DNA of 53,673 nucleotides from Stutzerimonas nosocomialis. GTDB taxonomy: Bacteria > Pseudomonadota > Gammaproteobacteria > Pseudomonadales > Pseudomonadaceae. The stretch lies in the NCBI RefSeq assembly GCF_005876855.1, contig NZ_QLAE01000034.1, forward strand, positions 1 to 53,673, given 5' to 3'. Position 1 is the first letter of the stretch. Every line of letters starts with the position of its first letter. The notes under the pieces are model-generated. The model did not search any database. It was given only the letters and a program-made list of their open reading frames with translations, and was not told the origin of the DNA. Positions 18,904-29,440 of this stretch are shown here, piece after piece. The translations under genes were made by a program, and so were the position numbers.

Positions 18904-19455
18904 ATGACCACACATATTGTCAACTTCACCGGCCCGATCAACTCCGCAACCTGCGGGCAACTTATCGACAAGTGCTCCCAGGCCGTTCAGCAGGATGCAT
19001 CGGAGATCATCCTGAAGATCGCCACCATGGGCGGTGAGTGCAGTTACGGATTCTCGCTCTACAACTTCCTCATGTCGCTTCCCGTTCCGGTTCATACCCA
19101 CAACCTGGGCACGGTGGAGTCGATGGGCAATATCCTGTTCCTGGCCGGACGCAAGAGAACGGCCTGTCGCCACAGCAAGTTCCTGTTTCACCCGTTCCAC
19201 TGGAACATCCATGGCTCGGTCGACCATTCGCGCATGTCCGAGTACGCCATGAGCCTCGACTACGACCTGCAGCTCTACGCCGACATCGTCAAGGAGCGGA
19301 CCGAGGGTGCCGAGCAGTCGCTGGACATCGCCAAGTACCTGATGGCCGCCCCGCGAATCCTCAACCCCGAGGAAGCGCTGGCGACCGGGCTCATCCACGC
19401 GGTGGACGATGCCTACATGCCGGCGGGCGCCGTTTCCTGGGCGGTCCATTCCTGA
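18904..19455 (+). CDS. orphan ClpP-like protease-fold protein
   Basis: A 183-residue protein with the ClpP/crotonase-like fold. The substrate-groove and nucleophile region is GTVESMGNILFLAG with S73, followed by FLFHPF with H96, matching the ClpP Ser and His. The third residue of the triad normally sits just before the FLSxxEA segment. Here that segment is AAPRILNPEEALATGLI (148-164) and Pro150 stands where Asp is expected, so the triad looks incomplete. No clpX, clpA or membrane partner is adjacent. It may be a weak or regulated peptidase, a non-catalytic ring subunit, or use another acid. ATG 18904 follows CAGG at 8 nt; the upstream open frame is not convincing. Confidence 0.85.
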   Translation: MTTHIVNFTGPINSATCGQLIDKCSQAVQQDASEIILKIATMGGECSYGFSLYNFLMSLPVPVHTHNLGTVESMGNILFLAGRKRTACRHSKFLFHPFHWNIHGSVDHSRMSEYAMSLDYDLQLYADIVKERTEGAEQSLDIAKYLMAAPRILNPEEALATGLIHAVDDAYMPAGAVSWAVHS

Positions 19456-19500
19456 CCGTCGTCCGAGCCTGACGCTGGGCGATCGCTGAGCGCGCTGCAG

Positions 19501-19534
19501 GCCCGGCCGATGCCGGCAGAGGCATCGGCCGGGC
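19501..19534. terminator. bidirectional hairpin between convergent genes
   Basis: GCCCGGCCGATGCC, loop GGCAGA and GGCATCGGCCGGGC form a perfect 14-bp stem centred between the stops of the ClpP-like gene (19455) and the copper-storage gene (19547). No T-run follows on either side, so termination efficiency is uncertain, but the position fits a shared terminator. Confidence 0.6.
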
Positions 19535-19546
19535 TCGGCTGGCGAT

Positions 19547-19876
19547 TCAGGCCGCCATGCGCTCGCACTCCTGCGCGCAGGCCAGGCATGCCTGGGCGCA
19601 TTTGCGGCAGTGATCGGCGTCGTGCTTGCCACATTCCTCGCCGCAGGCACGGCAGACCTGTGCGCAGAGCGCGCAGAACTGCTTGGCGAAGTCGCTTTGC
19701 CGGGCCATCAGCGCAGCCGCCATCCGGCACATGTCGGCGCAGTCCATGTCCAGCTGGACGCAGCGGGCCATCATCTTCACGTCATCTTCACGCAGGCAGG
19801 AAGCGGCGCAGGTGTCGCACGCCACGGCGCAGGTGCTGCACGCCTGGATACAGCTGTCGTATTGAGCGGTCGTCAT
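19547..19876 (-). CDS. four-helix-bundle copper storage protein (Csp3-like)
   Basis: A 109-residue protein with 19 cysteines, at positions 9, 13, 16, 20, 23, 27, 39, 46, 50, 68, 71, 75, 78, 82, 90, 93, 97, 100 and 104. The CxxxC and CxxC spacing lines cysteines along helices, as in the Csp four-helix bundles that fill their core with many Cu(I) ions. There is no Tat or Sec signal, so it is the cytosolic type (Csp3-like) rather than the exported Csp1 type. ATG 19876 is preceded by AGGAGA; the frame extends upstream only into low-quality sequence. The likely role is copper buffering. No copper regulator or exporter gene is adjacent. Confidence 0.9.
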   Translation of the reverse strand: MTTAQYDSCIQACSTCAVACDTCAASCLREDDVKMMARCVQLDMDCADMCRMAAALMARQSDFAKQFCALCAQVCRACGEECGKHDADHCRKCAQACLACAQECERMAA

Positions 19877-20138
19877 CGGGATTCTCCTGTGTCGGGTCGG
19901 TCGAGCACGTTCGGAGCGGTCGGCCACGGCTTTCGCGGCGCCCTCAGATACGACCCGATCGGCGCCGGGGGTTTCCTCCGCTTCGTCGCCAGCCTGACGT
20001 CCGGCTGGGTATCGTCACGGCCTCTATGAGCCGGCGTGAAACCGGCCACAAGCAAACCGGTTGCTGCCACGCGGCGACTTCTCCCACACTGTCGTGCGCC
20101 GTCAGACACGACGGTACCGCCATCATTGGGAGGTTTCC

Positions 20139-20540
20139 TTGGCCGATCTCGCGCAACACCCGTCCCGCAGCGCCATCCTCGAACATCCCGATGCGCTCGA
20201 TTGCACCCTCTACCGCCCCGACGAACGCGACCCCGATGCGGATGAAACCGATCTGGGCGATGCCCGTATCCTGTTTCGCGGCGTCTTCGAGCCGCCCGCC
20301 GACTGGGATGCCCTGGAACGCGACGAATTCTATGGCGACGCCGATCCCGCTTCGTTCTTCACCGCCTACATCGAGCCGGAGGCGGCGCCCGGCAGCAAGC
20401 AGGCCTTCGTCACCCAGGTCGGCGACTTCGTCGCGACGATCCCCGGCGTGCAGGTGATCATGTACTTCGTCGTGGACTACAGCGACGACGCCGGCAGCCG
20501 GATCTACGTGCTGCAGCGCGACGACCAGCTGCTCGACTGA
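20139..20540 (+). CDS. small acidic protein of unknown function
   Basis: A 133-residue, strongly acidic soluble protein with segments such as TLYRPDERDPDADETDLGDA, and a more hydrophobic C-terminal part (VQVIMYFVVDYSD) that may form a beta strand. I do not recognise a domain. I chose TTG 20139 as start because GGGAGG lies 6 nt upstream and the residues before it (from ATG 20061) are arginine-rich and unlike the rest. The 262-nt gap to the divergent copper-storage gene holds no other gene. The stop is 13 nt from the stop of the convergent dehydrogenase. Confidence 0.75.
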   Translation: MADLAQHPSRSAILEHPDALDCTLYRPDERDPDADETDLGDARILFRGVFEPPADWDALERDEFYGDADPASFFTAYIEPEAAPGSKQAFVTQVGDFVATIPGVQVIMYFVVDYSDDAGSRIYVLQRDDQLLD

Positions 20541-20553
20541 GCCAGACGCCGCC

Positions 20554-21585
20554 CTATCGCGCCTGCCTGCGGGCGGCCTCCTCCCGCTCGATCCGTTGCC
20601 TTGCGCCGCCGTCGACACCGCTGGTCGAGGGCATCGGCTGGTAAAGGGCACCGGTGGTGGCCGGCGCCGGCGGCGCGTTCTCGATCTGCCAGCGGTGCGC
20701 GATGTTCGCTGAAATCCGCTCGCTGAGCCCGGGCATCAGCGAATGGGAAACCACCGCGCCCCGCGCCTTCCAGCCCACCGGCAGGCGTTTGCGGGGATGG
20801 ACCGAGACCCAGGCGATCGCCTCGACCACCTGCTCGGGGCCGTCCATCGACGCCATTCGCGCCGTTCCGCCGGTGTAGTTGGCGGCATGCTCCCAGAACG
20901 GCGTGTCGATCGCCCAGGGCATCACGGTGGCGACACTGATGGTATCGCTGCCGCTGAGGCGGATCTCCTCGGCCAGCGCGACGCCCAGGTTCATCACGCC
21001 GCCCTTGGTGGCCGCGTAGGACGCGTGATAGGCCAGCGGCACCTCGCTTTCCACCGAGCCGACGTTCACCAGCGTTCCGTAGCCCTGCTGGCGGAACTGA
21101 CGCATCGCCACATGGCTGCCGTAGATGGCGCCCTTGAGGTTGACGTCCACCACGCGCGCATGGTCCCGCAGGGGGATTTCCTCGAACCGCCCGAGGACGC
21201 CGACTGCGGCATTGTTGATCCAAACGTCGATGCGGCCGAAGGCATCCAGTGTCTGCCGGGCCAGACGCTGCACCTGTTCGGCATCGCTGACATCGGTGGT
21301 CACCACCAGCGCCTTGCCGCCGGCGGAGCGAACCTCTGCGGCCACCTCCTCGAGCACCTCGGTACGCCGCGCGGCCAGCACCACGTTGGCCTGCATCAAC
21401 GCGAGCCTGAGCGCCACGCCCCGTCCGAGGCCGCTCGATGCGCCGGTGACGACGAAGGTCTTGCCCGCCACGGCCGGCGCGTCCTCCGGCTTCAGCCGGG
21501 GCGAGATGGCGCAGCCGGCCAGCCACAGCGCAGCGACGAGCAGCATGCAGATCCGGGCGATGGACGAGGGGTGCGGGCGGGTCAT
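20554..21585 (-). CDS. lipoprotein-type short-chain dehydrogenase/reductase
   Basis: A 343-residue classical SDR with a bacterial lipoprotein signal in front. Residues 10-24 are hydrophobic and end in the lipobox LAGC with C25, followed by Ala (outer-membrane sorting in most Gram-negatives). The enzyme part has the cofactor loop TGASSGLG (47-54), NNAAVG, an active-site Ser in VGSVES and YAATK. A C-terminal Arg/Pro-rich tail extends beyond the usual SDR end. ATG 21585 has AGGAG 6 nt upstream. An NAD(P)-dependent enzyme outside the cytoplasm is unusual, so either the signal is not used, a tightly held cofactor travels with it, or it is inner-membrane anchored. The substrate is unknown. Confidence 0.87.
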   Translation of the reverse strand: MTRPHPSSIARICMLLVAALWLAGCAISPRLKPEDAPAVAGKTFVVTGASSGLGRGVALRLALMQANVVLAARRTEVLEEVAAEVRSAGGKALVVTTDVSDAEQVQRLARQTLDAFGRIDVWINNAAVGVLGRFEEIPLRDHARVVDVNLKGAIYGSHVAMRQFRQQGYGTLVNVGSVESEVPLAYHASYAATKGGVMNLGVALAEEIRLSGSDTISVATVMPWAIDTPFWEHAANYTGGTARMASMDGPEQVVEAIAWVSVHPRKRLPVGWKARGAVVSHSLMPGLSERISANIAHRWQIENAPPAPATTGALYQPMPSTSGVDGGARQRIEREEAARRQAR

Positions 21586-21690
21586 CGCGTGCTCCTGGGT
21601 CGTGAGCGCCAAAGCGCGCCTCCATGAGTCGACAGCCATGGCCGGTGCTGGTTGCAGCGCGCCTGTCGTGGCGCCTCGCGTATCGAACCC

Positions 21691-21763
21691 GTGGGCGCGG
21701 ACGGGGACGCCTCGTCTTGGCCGCGAATCGGCGCCAAGTCCTTCGCGGTCAAGACGGCTCCAC
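21691..21763. repeat. REP pair in inverted orientation
   Basis: GTCTTGGCCGCGAA (21714-21727) and TTCGCGGTCAAGAC (21742-21755) are inverted copies with one mismatch. Outer arms GTGGGCGCGG and CGGCTCCAC extend the structure. This is the paired form of the element found singly at 14062. It fills part of the 403-nt divergent gap between the two dehydrogenase genes; the remainder (to 21988) shows no gene I can support. Confidence 0.72.
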
Positions 21764-21988
21764 AAAGGCGTTGCTGGTTCCAGCACGAGCATTGCCGACC
21801 GCCCCCACATGAGCGCGGCAGGGCTTCGTGATCGGGGAAATCGCCTCGCGCAGCGCCGGCAGCAGGCCTGGGGATTCGGATGAACGCGCCGAACGATGGC
21901 AGCGCCGGGCCCGTCTACCGCCTGCACCGTTTCGCAGGTGCCTCCAGGCGCAGCCGCGCCTCCACCCTCTCCACCCAGGAGCCCGTCC

Positions 21989-23008
21989 ATGAGTTCGAAC
22001 GATATCTCTTCGTCCCGCCGCAAGCTGCTGCAAGGCGCCGCCGTGACCGTTGCCGCTGCCGCCGCCGCGCCGGTGTTCGCCCAGAACGCGGCCGGTGGCT
22101 CCGGCGCCGCCGGGGCTGCGACCGCCGCGCCCATGACGGACCCGAAGACGCTCTATCCGCAGCCGCCGTTCCAGAAGCAGTCGCAACCCTGGCCGGGCCT
22201 GGCGGGCAAGATGGAGCCGCGCCCCGATCACGGCGAGAAGAGCTATCGCGGCAGCGGCCGCCTGGCCGGGCGCAAGGCGCTGATCACCGGCGGTGACTCG
22301 GGTATCGGGCGGGCCGCGGCCATCGCCTATGCGCGCGAGGGGGCGGACGTCGCCATCGGTTACCTGCCCGACGAGGAGCCCGACGCCCAGGAGGTGCTCG
22401 AACTGATCCGCGCCGAGGGTCGCAAGGCCGTCGCGGTGCCCGGCGACATTCGCGACGAGGCGTTCTGCCGGCAGATGGTCGAAACCACGGTCAAGGAGCT
22501 CGGCGGCCTGGACATCCTGGTCAATAACGCCGCGCGCCAGCGGAGCTACGACTCGATCCTGGACATCAGCACCGAAGAATTCGACTGGACGGTGAAGACC
22601 AACCTCTATGCGATGTTCTGGATCACCAAGGCCGCCCTTGCGCACATTCCCGCAGGCGGCGCGATCATCAATACCTCGTCGGTGGTCACCTACAGCGCGC
22701 CGGACAACCTGCTCGACTATTCGATGACCAAGGCCGGCATCACCACCTTCAGCAAGAGCCTGGCCAAGCAGCTGATCGAGAAAGGCATCCGCGTCAACGT
22801 GGTGGCGCCCGGCCCGTTCTGGACACCGCTGCAGGTGTCCGGCGGGCAGACCATGGAGAACCTGGAAACCTTCGGCGGCGACACGCCGTACAAACGGCCC
22901 GGACAGCCCGCCGAAATCGCGCCGCTGTTCGTCACCCTTGCCTCCACCGAAGCGAGCTACGTGACCGGGCAGGTGTTCGCCGCCACGGGCGGTAATGGGC
23001 TGCCGTAG
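21989..23008 (+). CDS. Tat-signal short-chain dehydrogenase (YghA-like)
   Basis: A 339-residue SDR of the YghA / general-stress-protein-39 type. The N-terminus carries a twin-arginine signal, SSRRKLLQG with R10-R11, then a run of Ala/Val and a VFA cleavage-like site near residue 31. The enzyme portion has PWPGLAGKMEPRPDHGE, the NAD(P) loop TGGDSGIG (100-107), NNAA, INTSSV for the Ser, YSMTK for Tyr and Lys, and a VAPGPFWTPL loop. Tat export would allow a folded enzyme to leave with its cofactor. ATG 21989 follows CCAGGAG. It is divergent from the lipoprotein dehydrogenase and followed by a REP pair. Confidence 0.9.
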   Translation: MSSNDISSSRRKLLQGAAVTVAAAAAAPVFAQNAAGGSGAAGAATAAPMTDPKTLYPQPPFQKQSQPWPGLAGKMEPRPDHGEKSYRGSGRLAGRKALITGGDSGIGRAAAIAYAREGADVAIGYLPDEEPDAQEVLELIRAEGRKAVAVPGDIRDEAFCRQMVETTVKELGGLDILVNNAARQRSYDSILDISTEEFDWTVKTNLYAMFWITKAALAHIPAGGAIINTSSVVTYSAPDNLLDYSMTKAGITTFSKSLAKQLIEKGIRVNVVAPGPFWTPLQVSGGQTMENLETFGGDTPYKRPGQPAEIAPLFVTLASTEASYVTGQVFAATGGNGLP

Positions 23009-23040
23009 GCGGTTCGTCGCGCCTTATGGGGAAGAAAGAC

Positions 23041-23114
23041 TCGCGGTCAAGACCACTCCCACGGATCGAGGGCTCTCGTGGGAACAGTCGGGGGCGCCCA
23101 GCCTTGACCGCGAA
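23041..23114. repeat. REP pair in inverted orientation
   Basis: TCGCGGTCAAG (23041-23051) and its exact complement CTTGACCGCGA (23103-23113) flank inner arms CTCCCAC and GTGGGA. It lies between the stops of the Tat dehydrogenase and the convergent LysR gene, the usual position for such elements, and may serve as a 3'-end structure for both. Confidence 0.75.
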
Positions 23115-23153
23115 AAGGCCAACACAGGTCACGGGCGACATCCACCGGCGAGG

Positions 23154-24113
23154 CTAGTCCGGCGCCGACTCGCAGAAGGTCATGCGATTGGTTTCGCCCA
23201 TCAAAAGGCCTCGATTCTGCTCGGCGCAGGCGCGCAGGTAGCGCGCCACCAGGGTGATGCGCTTGAGCCTGGCCAGGTCCTCTCGATAGAACATCCAGAA
23301 ATGCCGGGTGATGGCCAGCTCGTCCGGCAGCACCTCCACCAGCCTCGAATCGGGCGCCGCCATGAAGCACGGCAGGATCGCCAAGGCCCGCCCCTGCAGT
23401 GTCGCCTGGTACTGGGCGATGACGCTGGTGCTGCGCAACGTGCTGATCGCACCGGGCACCACCCGCTCCAGGTAGAGCAGCTCGGGGCTGAAGGCCAGGT
23501 CGTCGACGTAGGTGTTGAAACAGTGCCCGGCCAGGTCCGCGACGCCGTGGATCGGTGCATGGCGGGCCAGGTATTCGGGCGTGGCGTAGAGCTTGAGCCG
23601 GTAGTCGCACAGCTTCGAGCAGATGTAGGGGCCACGCTCGGGCCGCTCCAGGGCGATGGCGATGTCCGCCTCGCGCCTGGACAGGCTCACGAAGTGCGGC
23701 ACCGGCAGCACGTCGAAGGTGATCGCCGGGTAGAAACGCTGGAATTCGCAGATCTGCGGCGTGACGAAGTAGGTGCCGAAGCCCTCGGTAGAGCCGATGC
23801 GCACATTGCCCGACAGCGACAGACCGGTGCCGGCGACCTGTTCGCAGGCCGTCTGCAGGGTGCTTTCCAGCACTTCGGCGTAGCCGAGCAGGCGCTGTCC
23901 TTCGGGCGTCACCACGAAACCACTGCCGCGCGATTTCTCGAACAGCAGTGCGCCGAGCGCCTGCTCCAGGGTACGGATGCGCCGCGACACGGTGGTGTAG
24001 TCCACGCCCAGGCGCCTGGCGGCGGCGCTGGCCTTGCGGCTGCGCGCCACTTCGAGGAAGAACTTGAGGTCGTCCCAGTTCAGCTCGTTGGGGCTCATGT
24101 GAGTTTTTTGCAT
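23154..24113 (-). CDS. LysR-family transcriptional regulator
   Basis: A 319-residue LTTR. The helix-turn-helix covers residues 14-70, including KASAAARRLGVDYTTVSRRI, and a periplasmic-binding-protein-like effector domain follows from about residue 95. It is divergent from the valine/isobutyrate operon across a 315-bp gap, the classical arrangement for a LysR activator of the neighbouring operon. Pseudomonas mms operons characterised so far use the AraC-type MmsR, so a LysR here would be a different control scheme. The inducer is unknown, with an acyl-CoA intermediate or 3-hydroxyisobutyrate as reasonable guesses. ATG 24113 and ATG 24098 are both possible starts; neither has a strong ribosome-binding site. 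Confidence 0.9.
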   Translation of the reverse strand: MQKTHMSPNELNWDDLKFFLEVARSRKASAAARRLGVDYTTVSRRIRTLEQALGALLFEKSRGSGFVVTPEGQRLLGYAEVLESTLQTACEQVAGTGLSLSGNVRIGSTEGFGTYFVTPQICEFQRFYPAITFDVLPVPHFVSLSRREADIAIALERPERGPYICSKLCDYRLKLYATPEYLARHAPIHGVADLAGHCFNTYVDDLAFSPELLYLERVVPGAISTLRSTSVIAQYQATLQGRALAILPCFMAAPDSRLVEVLPDELAITRHFWMFYREDLARLKRITLVARYLRACAEQNRGLLMGETNRMTFCESAPD

Positions 24114-24428
24114 ATGGCTTCGGTTTTTTTGTGATTTTTAAGGTGAAGTTCCCCCATCTATACTCGATCCCACCGGGCAAGGCCATGCGCCGTTGGGCGT
24201 GTTGCCTGCCACCACAACAACAAGAACGAGACGGCCACGATGAACCACTGCCCTGCCCGCGCCCCGATCCGGGTGCCGCGCCACCTGTCCGCCACACACC
24301 TCCGTGCCCCTGATTCGGGGCGAACACCTCCCGTCTGATCGTTCCGCTACCGCCACGATTGCCGCGTGGGCGCGACCGCTCGCCGCCCCGACCAGAACGC
24401 CACGGAAGGCTCCTCACGGAGAACACCG
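24114..24428 (+). promoter_or_regulatory. divergent control region of the valine operon
   Basis: The left part is A/T-rich (runs TTTTTT at 24104-24109 and TTTTTTT at 24124-24130) and contains TATACT at 24159-24164, a good -10, with TTTTTA 18 nt upstream as a weak -35. A 264-nt leader would follow. It includes a 32-codon open frame (ATG 24241, GAGACG upstream, TGA before 24340) and a CCCC-TGATTC-GGGG hairpin at 24305-24318. LysR sites are expected here, but I could not pick one with confidence. Confidence 0.4.
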
Positions 24429-26144
24429 ATGAACCCGAACAGCCGCTCCTTCGTCGCTGCGCGTGACTTCCTGCTCGCCCATCGCACCGATCATGCCCGT
24501 GCCGTCGAGGGCTTCCGCTGGCCCGAGCTGTCCCGGTTCAACTGGGCGCTGGACTACTTCGACGAGATGGCGCGCGACAACCAGGCGCCGGCGCTGCGCA
24601 TCGTCTGCGAGCAAGGCAGCGAGGAGGTCTACAGCTTCGATCGGCTGTCGCGTCGCTCCAATCAGGTCGCCAACCACCTGCGCAGCCTGGGCGTGAATCG
24701 CGGCGACCGGGTCCTGCTGATGCTGGGCAACGAAGTGGCGCTATGGGAAACCATGCTCGCCGCGTTCAAGCTAGGCGCCGTGGTCATCCCGGCCACCGGC
24801 CTGCTGACCGGCGAAGACCTGCGCGACCGGCTCGAACGCGGCCGGGTGCGCCACGTCATGGTGGGCAGCGACCACTGCGGCAAGTTCGAAGCGCTCGAGG
24901 GCGACTACACGCGGCTGTGCATCGGCCAGGCGACGGCGGGCTGGGCCGACTACCGCGTCGCGGACCAGATGCCCGAGACGTTCGAGCCGGACGGGCCGAC
25001 GCTCGCCAGCGATCCGCTGCTGCTCTACTTCACCTCCGGTACCACGTCCAAGCCCAAGCTGGTGTTGCACAGCCACCAGAGCTACCCGGTCGGGCACCTG
25101 TCCACCCTGTACTGGATCGGCCTGCAGCCCGGCGACCTGCACCTGAACATTTCGTCGCCGGGCTGGGCCAAGCATGCCTGGAGCTGCTTCTTCGCGCCCT
25201 GGAACGCCGGTGCCTGCGTGTTCATCCATAACGTGGCGCGTTTCAGCGCACCGGGCCTGCTCGCCGCCCTGGAACGTTACGGCGTGACGAGCCTGTGCGC
25301 GCCGCCGACGGTCTGGCGCATGCTGATCCAGGAAGACCTCGCCGCCTACCGCGGCCGGCTCAAGCTGCGCGAGGTGATCGGTGCCGGCGAGCCGCTCAAC
25401 CCGGAGATCATCGAGCAGATCCAGGCGTGCTGGGGCCTGACCCTGCGTGACGGCTATGGCCAGTCGGAAACCACCGCGCTGGTCGGTAACACGCCGGGCC
25501 AGGCGGTCAAGCCGGGCTCCATGGGGCGGCCGCTGCCCGGCTACGAGGTGGTACTGCTCGACGCCGACGGCAAGCCGGGCGACGAGGGCGAAGTGGCTCT
25601 GCGGATCGATCCGCGCCCGCTCGGGCTGATGACCCGCTACGAGGACAGCCCCGAGAAGACCGCCGAGGTGATGCGCGACGGCTACTACCGCACCGGCGAC
25701 ACTGCGGTGCGCGACAGCGATGGCTACATCACCTTCGTCGGGCGCGCCGACGACGTGTTCAAGGCCTCCGATTACCGCATCAGCCCCTTCGAGCTGGAAA
25801 GCGCGCTGATCGAGCATGACGCGGTGATGGAGGTGGCCATCGTGCCCAGCCCCGATCCCGTCCGGCTGTGCGTGCCCAAGGCCTTCCTGATCCTGGCCCA
25901 GGGCCATGCGCCCTGCCCTGAGCTGGCGGCCGACATCCTCGCCTTCGCCCGCGAGCACCTGGCGCCCTACAAGCGGGTGCGGCGCCTGGAGTTCGTCAGC
26001 GAGCTGCCCAAGACCCTGTCGGGGAAGATCCGCCGGGTCGAGCTGCGCCAGCTCGAAGCCCGGCGCCGTCAGGGCGAGACCCGCGAGCCGCACGAATACT
26101 TCGAAGAGGACTTCCCCTCGCTCAAGGTCGGCGTCGCCTGCTGA
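24429..26144 (+). CDS. AMP-binding acyl-CoA synthetase
   Basis: A 571-residue adenylate-forming enzyme of the short/medium-chain acyl-CoA synthetase class. The P-loop is [15 protein letters not shown] at about residue 200, followed by GYGQSETT, the YRTGDTA motif and the catalytic-lysine segment [11 protein letters not shown] near the C-terminus. It activates a carboxylic acid to its CoA thioester through an acyl-AMP. As first gene of an operon that degrades isobutyryl-CoA, its likely substrate is isobutyrate or a related short branched acid, which is inference from context. ATG 24429 follows CGGAG. mmsA starts 43 nt downstream. Confidence 0.9.
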   Translation: MNPNSRSFVAARDFLLAHRTDHARAVEGFRWPELSRFNWALDYFDEMARDNQAPALRIVCEQGSEEVYSFDRLSRRSNQVANHLRSLGVNRGDRVLLMLGNEVALWETMLAAFKLGAVVIPATGLLTGEDLRDRLERGRVRHVMVGSDHCGKFEALEGDYTRLCIGQATAGWADYRVADQMPETFEPDGPTLASDPLLLYFTSGTTSKPKLVLHSHQSYPVGHLSTLYWIGLQPGDLHLNISSPGWAKHAWSCFFAPWNAGACVFIHNVARFSAPGLLAALERYGVTSLCAPPTVWRMLIQEDLAAYRGRLKLREVIGAGEPLNPEIIEQIQACWGLTLRDGYGQSETTALVGNTPGQAVKPGSMGRPLPGYEVVLLDADGKPGDEGEVALRIDPRPLGLMTRYEDSPEKTAEVMRDGYYRTGDTAVRDSDGYITFVGRADDVFKASDYRISPFELESALIEHDAVMEVAIVPSPDPVRLCVPKAFLILAQGHAPCPELAADILAFAREHLAPYKRVRRLEFVSELPKTLSGKIRRVELRQLEARRRQGETREPHEYFEEDFPSLKVGVAC

Positions 26145-26187
26145 GCGCCGCGAATCGAGCCCACTGCACATTCCTGAGGACCGCAGC

Positions 26188-27699
<1,512 letters not shown>

Positions 27700-27712
27700 G
27701 CCGGAGGCGAGC

Positions 27713-28486
27713 ATGAGCGACAGCACCCTGCAGGTCGAAGTGAGCGACGGCGTCGGCCTGCTCACCCTCGACCGGCCAAAGGCACTCAACGCGCTGAACA
27801 GCCAGCTGATCGGCGAGCTGAACCAGGCGCTCGATCGCCTGGAGGCGGACCCGGCGGTCGGCTGCATCGTCATCACGGGCTCGGCCAGGGCCTTCGCGGC
27901 GGGCGCGGACATCAAGGAGATGGTCGACCTGAGCTACCCGCAGAGCTACCTGGACGACTTCTTCGCCGCCGCCGACCGCATCGCCCAGCGACGCAAGCCC
28001 CTGATCGCGGCGGTGGCCGGCTACGCCCTGGGCGGCGGTTGCGAGCTGGCCCTGATGTGCGACTTCATCTACGCCGCCGACACCGCCCGTTTCGGCCTGC
28101 CCGAAGTCACCCTCGGGGTGATGCCCGGCATCGGTGGCACCCAGCGCCTGACCTGGGCGCTGGGCAAGTCCAAGGCCATGGAGATGTGCCTGACCGGGCG
28201 CCAGATGGATGCCCACGAAGCCGAGCGCGCGGGCCTGGTGGCGCGGGTCGTACCGGCCGATGCGCTGCTGGAGGAAACCCTGCAGGTCGCGCGGGCGATC
28301 GCCGGGCGCTCCCGCCAGTCGGTGCTGATGATCAAGGAAAGCGTGAATCGCGCCCTGGAGATCGGCCTTTGCGAGGGGGTTCGCTTCGAGAGACGGCTGT
28401 TCCATTCGCTGTTCGCCACGGCCGACCAGAAGGAAGGCATGCAGGCGTTCATCGACAAGCGCACCGCACGGTTCGGCCATCGCTGA
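27713..28486 (+). CDS. enoyl-CoA hydratase
   Basis: A 257-residue crotonase-family enzyme. The oxyanion-hole segments [10 protein letters not shown] and [16 protein letters not shown] are present, with the two catalytic glutamates in GGCELAL and [12 protein letters not shown], so it should be an active hydratase. In this operon it fits the hydration of methacrylyl-CoA to 3-hydroxyisobutyryl-CoA in valine catabolism. It lies 13 nt after mmsA and 60 nt before mmsB. Confidence 0.92.
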   Translation: MSDSTLQVEVSDGVGLLTLDRPKALNALNSQLIGELNQALDRLEADPAVGCIVITGSARAFAAGADIKEMVDLSYPQSYLDDFFAAADRIAQRRKPLIAAVAGYALGGGCELALMCDFIYAADTARFGLPEVTLGVMPGIGGTQRLTWALGKSKAMEMCLTGRQMDAHEAERAGLVARVVPADALLEETLQVARAIAGRSRQSVLMIKESVNRALEIGLCEGVRFERRLFHSLFATADQKEGMQAFIDKRTARFGHR

Positions 28487-28546
28487 ATCCCATTACCGCA
28501 CCGTTCGCGGCCCCGGCCGCGAGGTGTTCGAGACGGAGACATCACC

Positions 28547-29440
28547 ATGCATATCGGCTTTCTGGGACTGGGCAACATGGGCGGCCCGATGGCCCTCAAC
28601 CTGCTCAAGGCGGGCCATCGGCTCACCGTTTTCGATCTGTCGCCCGAGGCGATGACCCGCGCCGTCGAGGCAGGCGCCACCGCCGCGGATTCGCCGATCG
28701 CGGTGGCGCGGGCGCCGGTGGAACTCATCATTACCATGCTGCCTGCCGCCATCCACGTGCGTCAGGTCTACCTGGGCAGCCAGGGCCTGCTCAATCATGT
28801 CCGGCCGGACGTGATGCTCATCGACTCATCGACCATCGACCCGATGAGCGCCCGCGAAGTCGCCAGGGCCGCCCAGGAACGCGGCAACCCGATGCTCGAT
28901 GCGCCGGTGTCCGGCGGCACAGGCGGCGCGGCGGCCGGCACCCTGACCTTCATGGTGGGCGGTTCGGCGGCCGACTTCGACCGCGCCCAGCCGATCCTCG
29001 CGGCGATGGGCAAGAACATCGTGCACTGCGGCGACTCGGGCAACGGGCAGGTCGCCAAGGTGGCCAACAACATGCTGCTGGGCATCTCGATGATCGGCGT
29101 CGCCGAGGCGATGTCCCTGGGCGTCTCCCTGGGCATGGACCCCGCCGTGCTGGCCGGCGTGATCAACACCTCCAGCGGGCGCTGCTGGAGTTCGGACACC
29201 TACAACCCCTACCCCGGCGTGCTGGAAAACGCACCGGCCTCGCGTGGCTACAGCGGCGGTTTCGGCACCGACCTGATGCTCAAGGACCTGGGGCTGGCCA
29301 CCGAGGCGGCCAAGCAGATTCGCCAGCCGGTGATTCTCGGCGCCCTCGCCCAGCAGCTCTACCAGCGCTTCAGCGCCGATGGCAACGGCGGGCTGGACTT
29401 CTCCGCGATCATCCAGACCTACCTCAGGCAGCAGCCATGA
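28547..29440 (+). CDS. mmsB: MmsB, 3-hydroxyisobutyrate dehydrogenase
   Basis: A 297-residue beta-hydroxyacid dehydrogenase. The N-terminal Rossmann motif is GFLGLGNMGGPMA; the substrate segment is DAPVSGGTGGAAAGTL; the catalytic lysine is in GNGQVAKVANNM. It oxidises 3-hydroxyisobutyrate to methylmalonate semialdehyde with NAD, feeding MmsA. The stop overlaps the start of the next gene (ATGA), which implies coupling. Confidence 0.95.
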   Translation: MHIGFLGLGNMGGPMALNLLKAGHRLTVFDLSPEAMTRAVEAGATAADSPIAVARAPVELIITMLPAAIHVRQVYLGSQGLLNHVRPDVMLIDSSTIDPMSAREVARAAQERGNPMLDAPVSGGTGGAAAGTLTFMVGGSAADFDRAQPILAAMGKNIVHCGDSGNGQVAKVANNMLLGISMIGVAEAMSLGVSLGMDPAVLAGVINTSSGRCWSSDTYNPYPGVLENAPASRGYSGGFGTDLMLKDLGLATEAAKQIRQPVILGALAQQLYQRFSADGNGGLDFSAIIQTYLRQQP

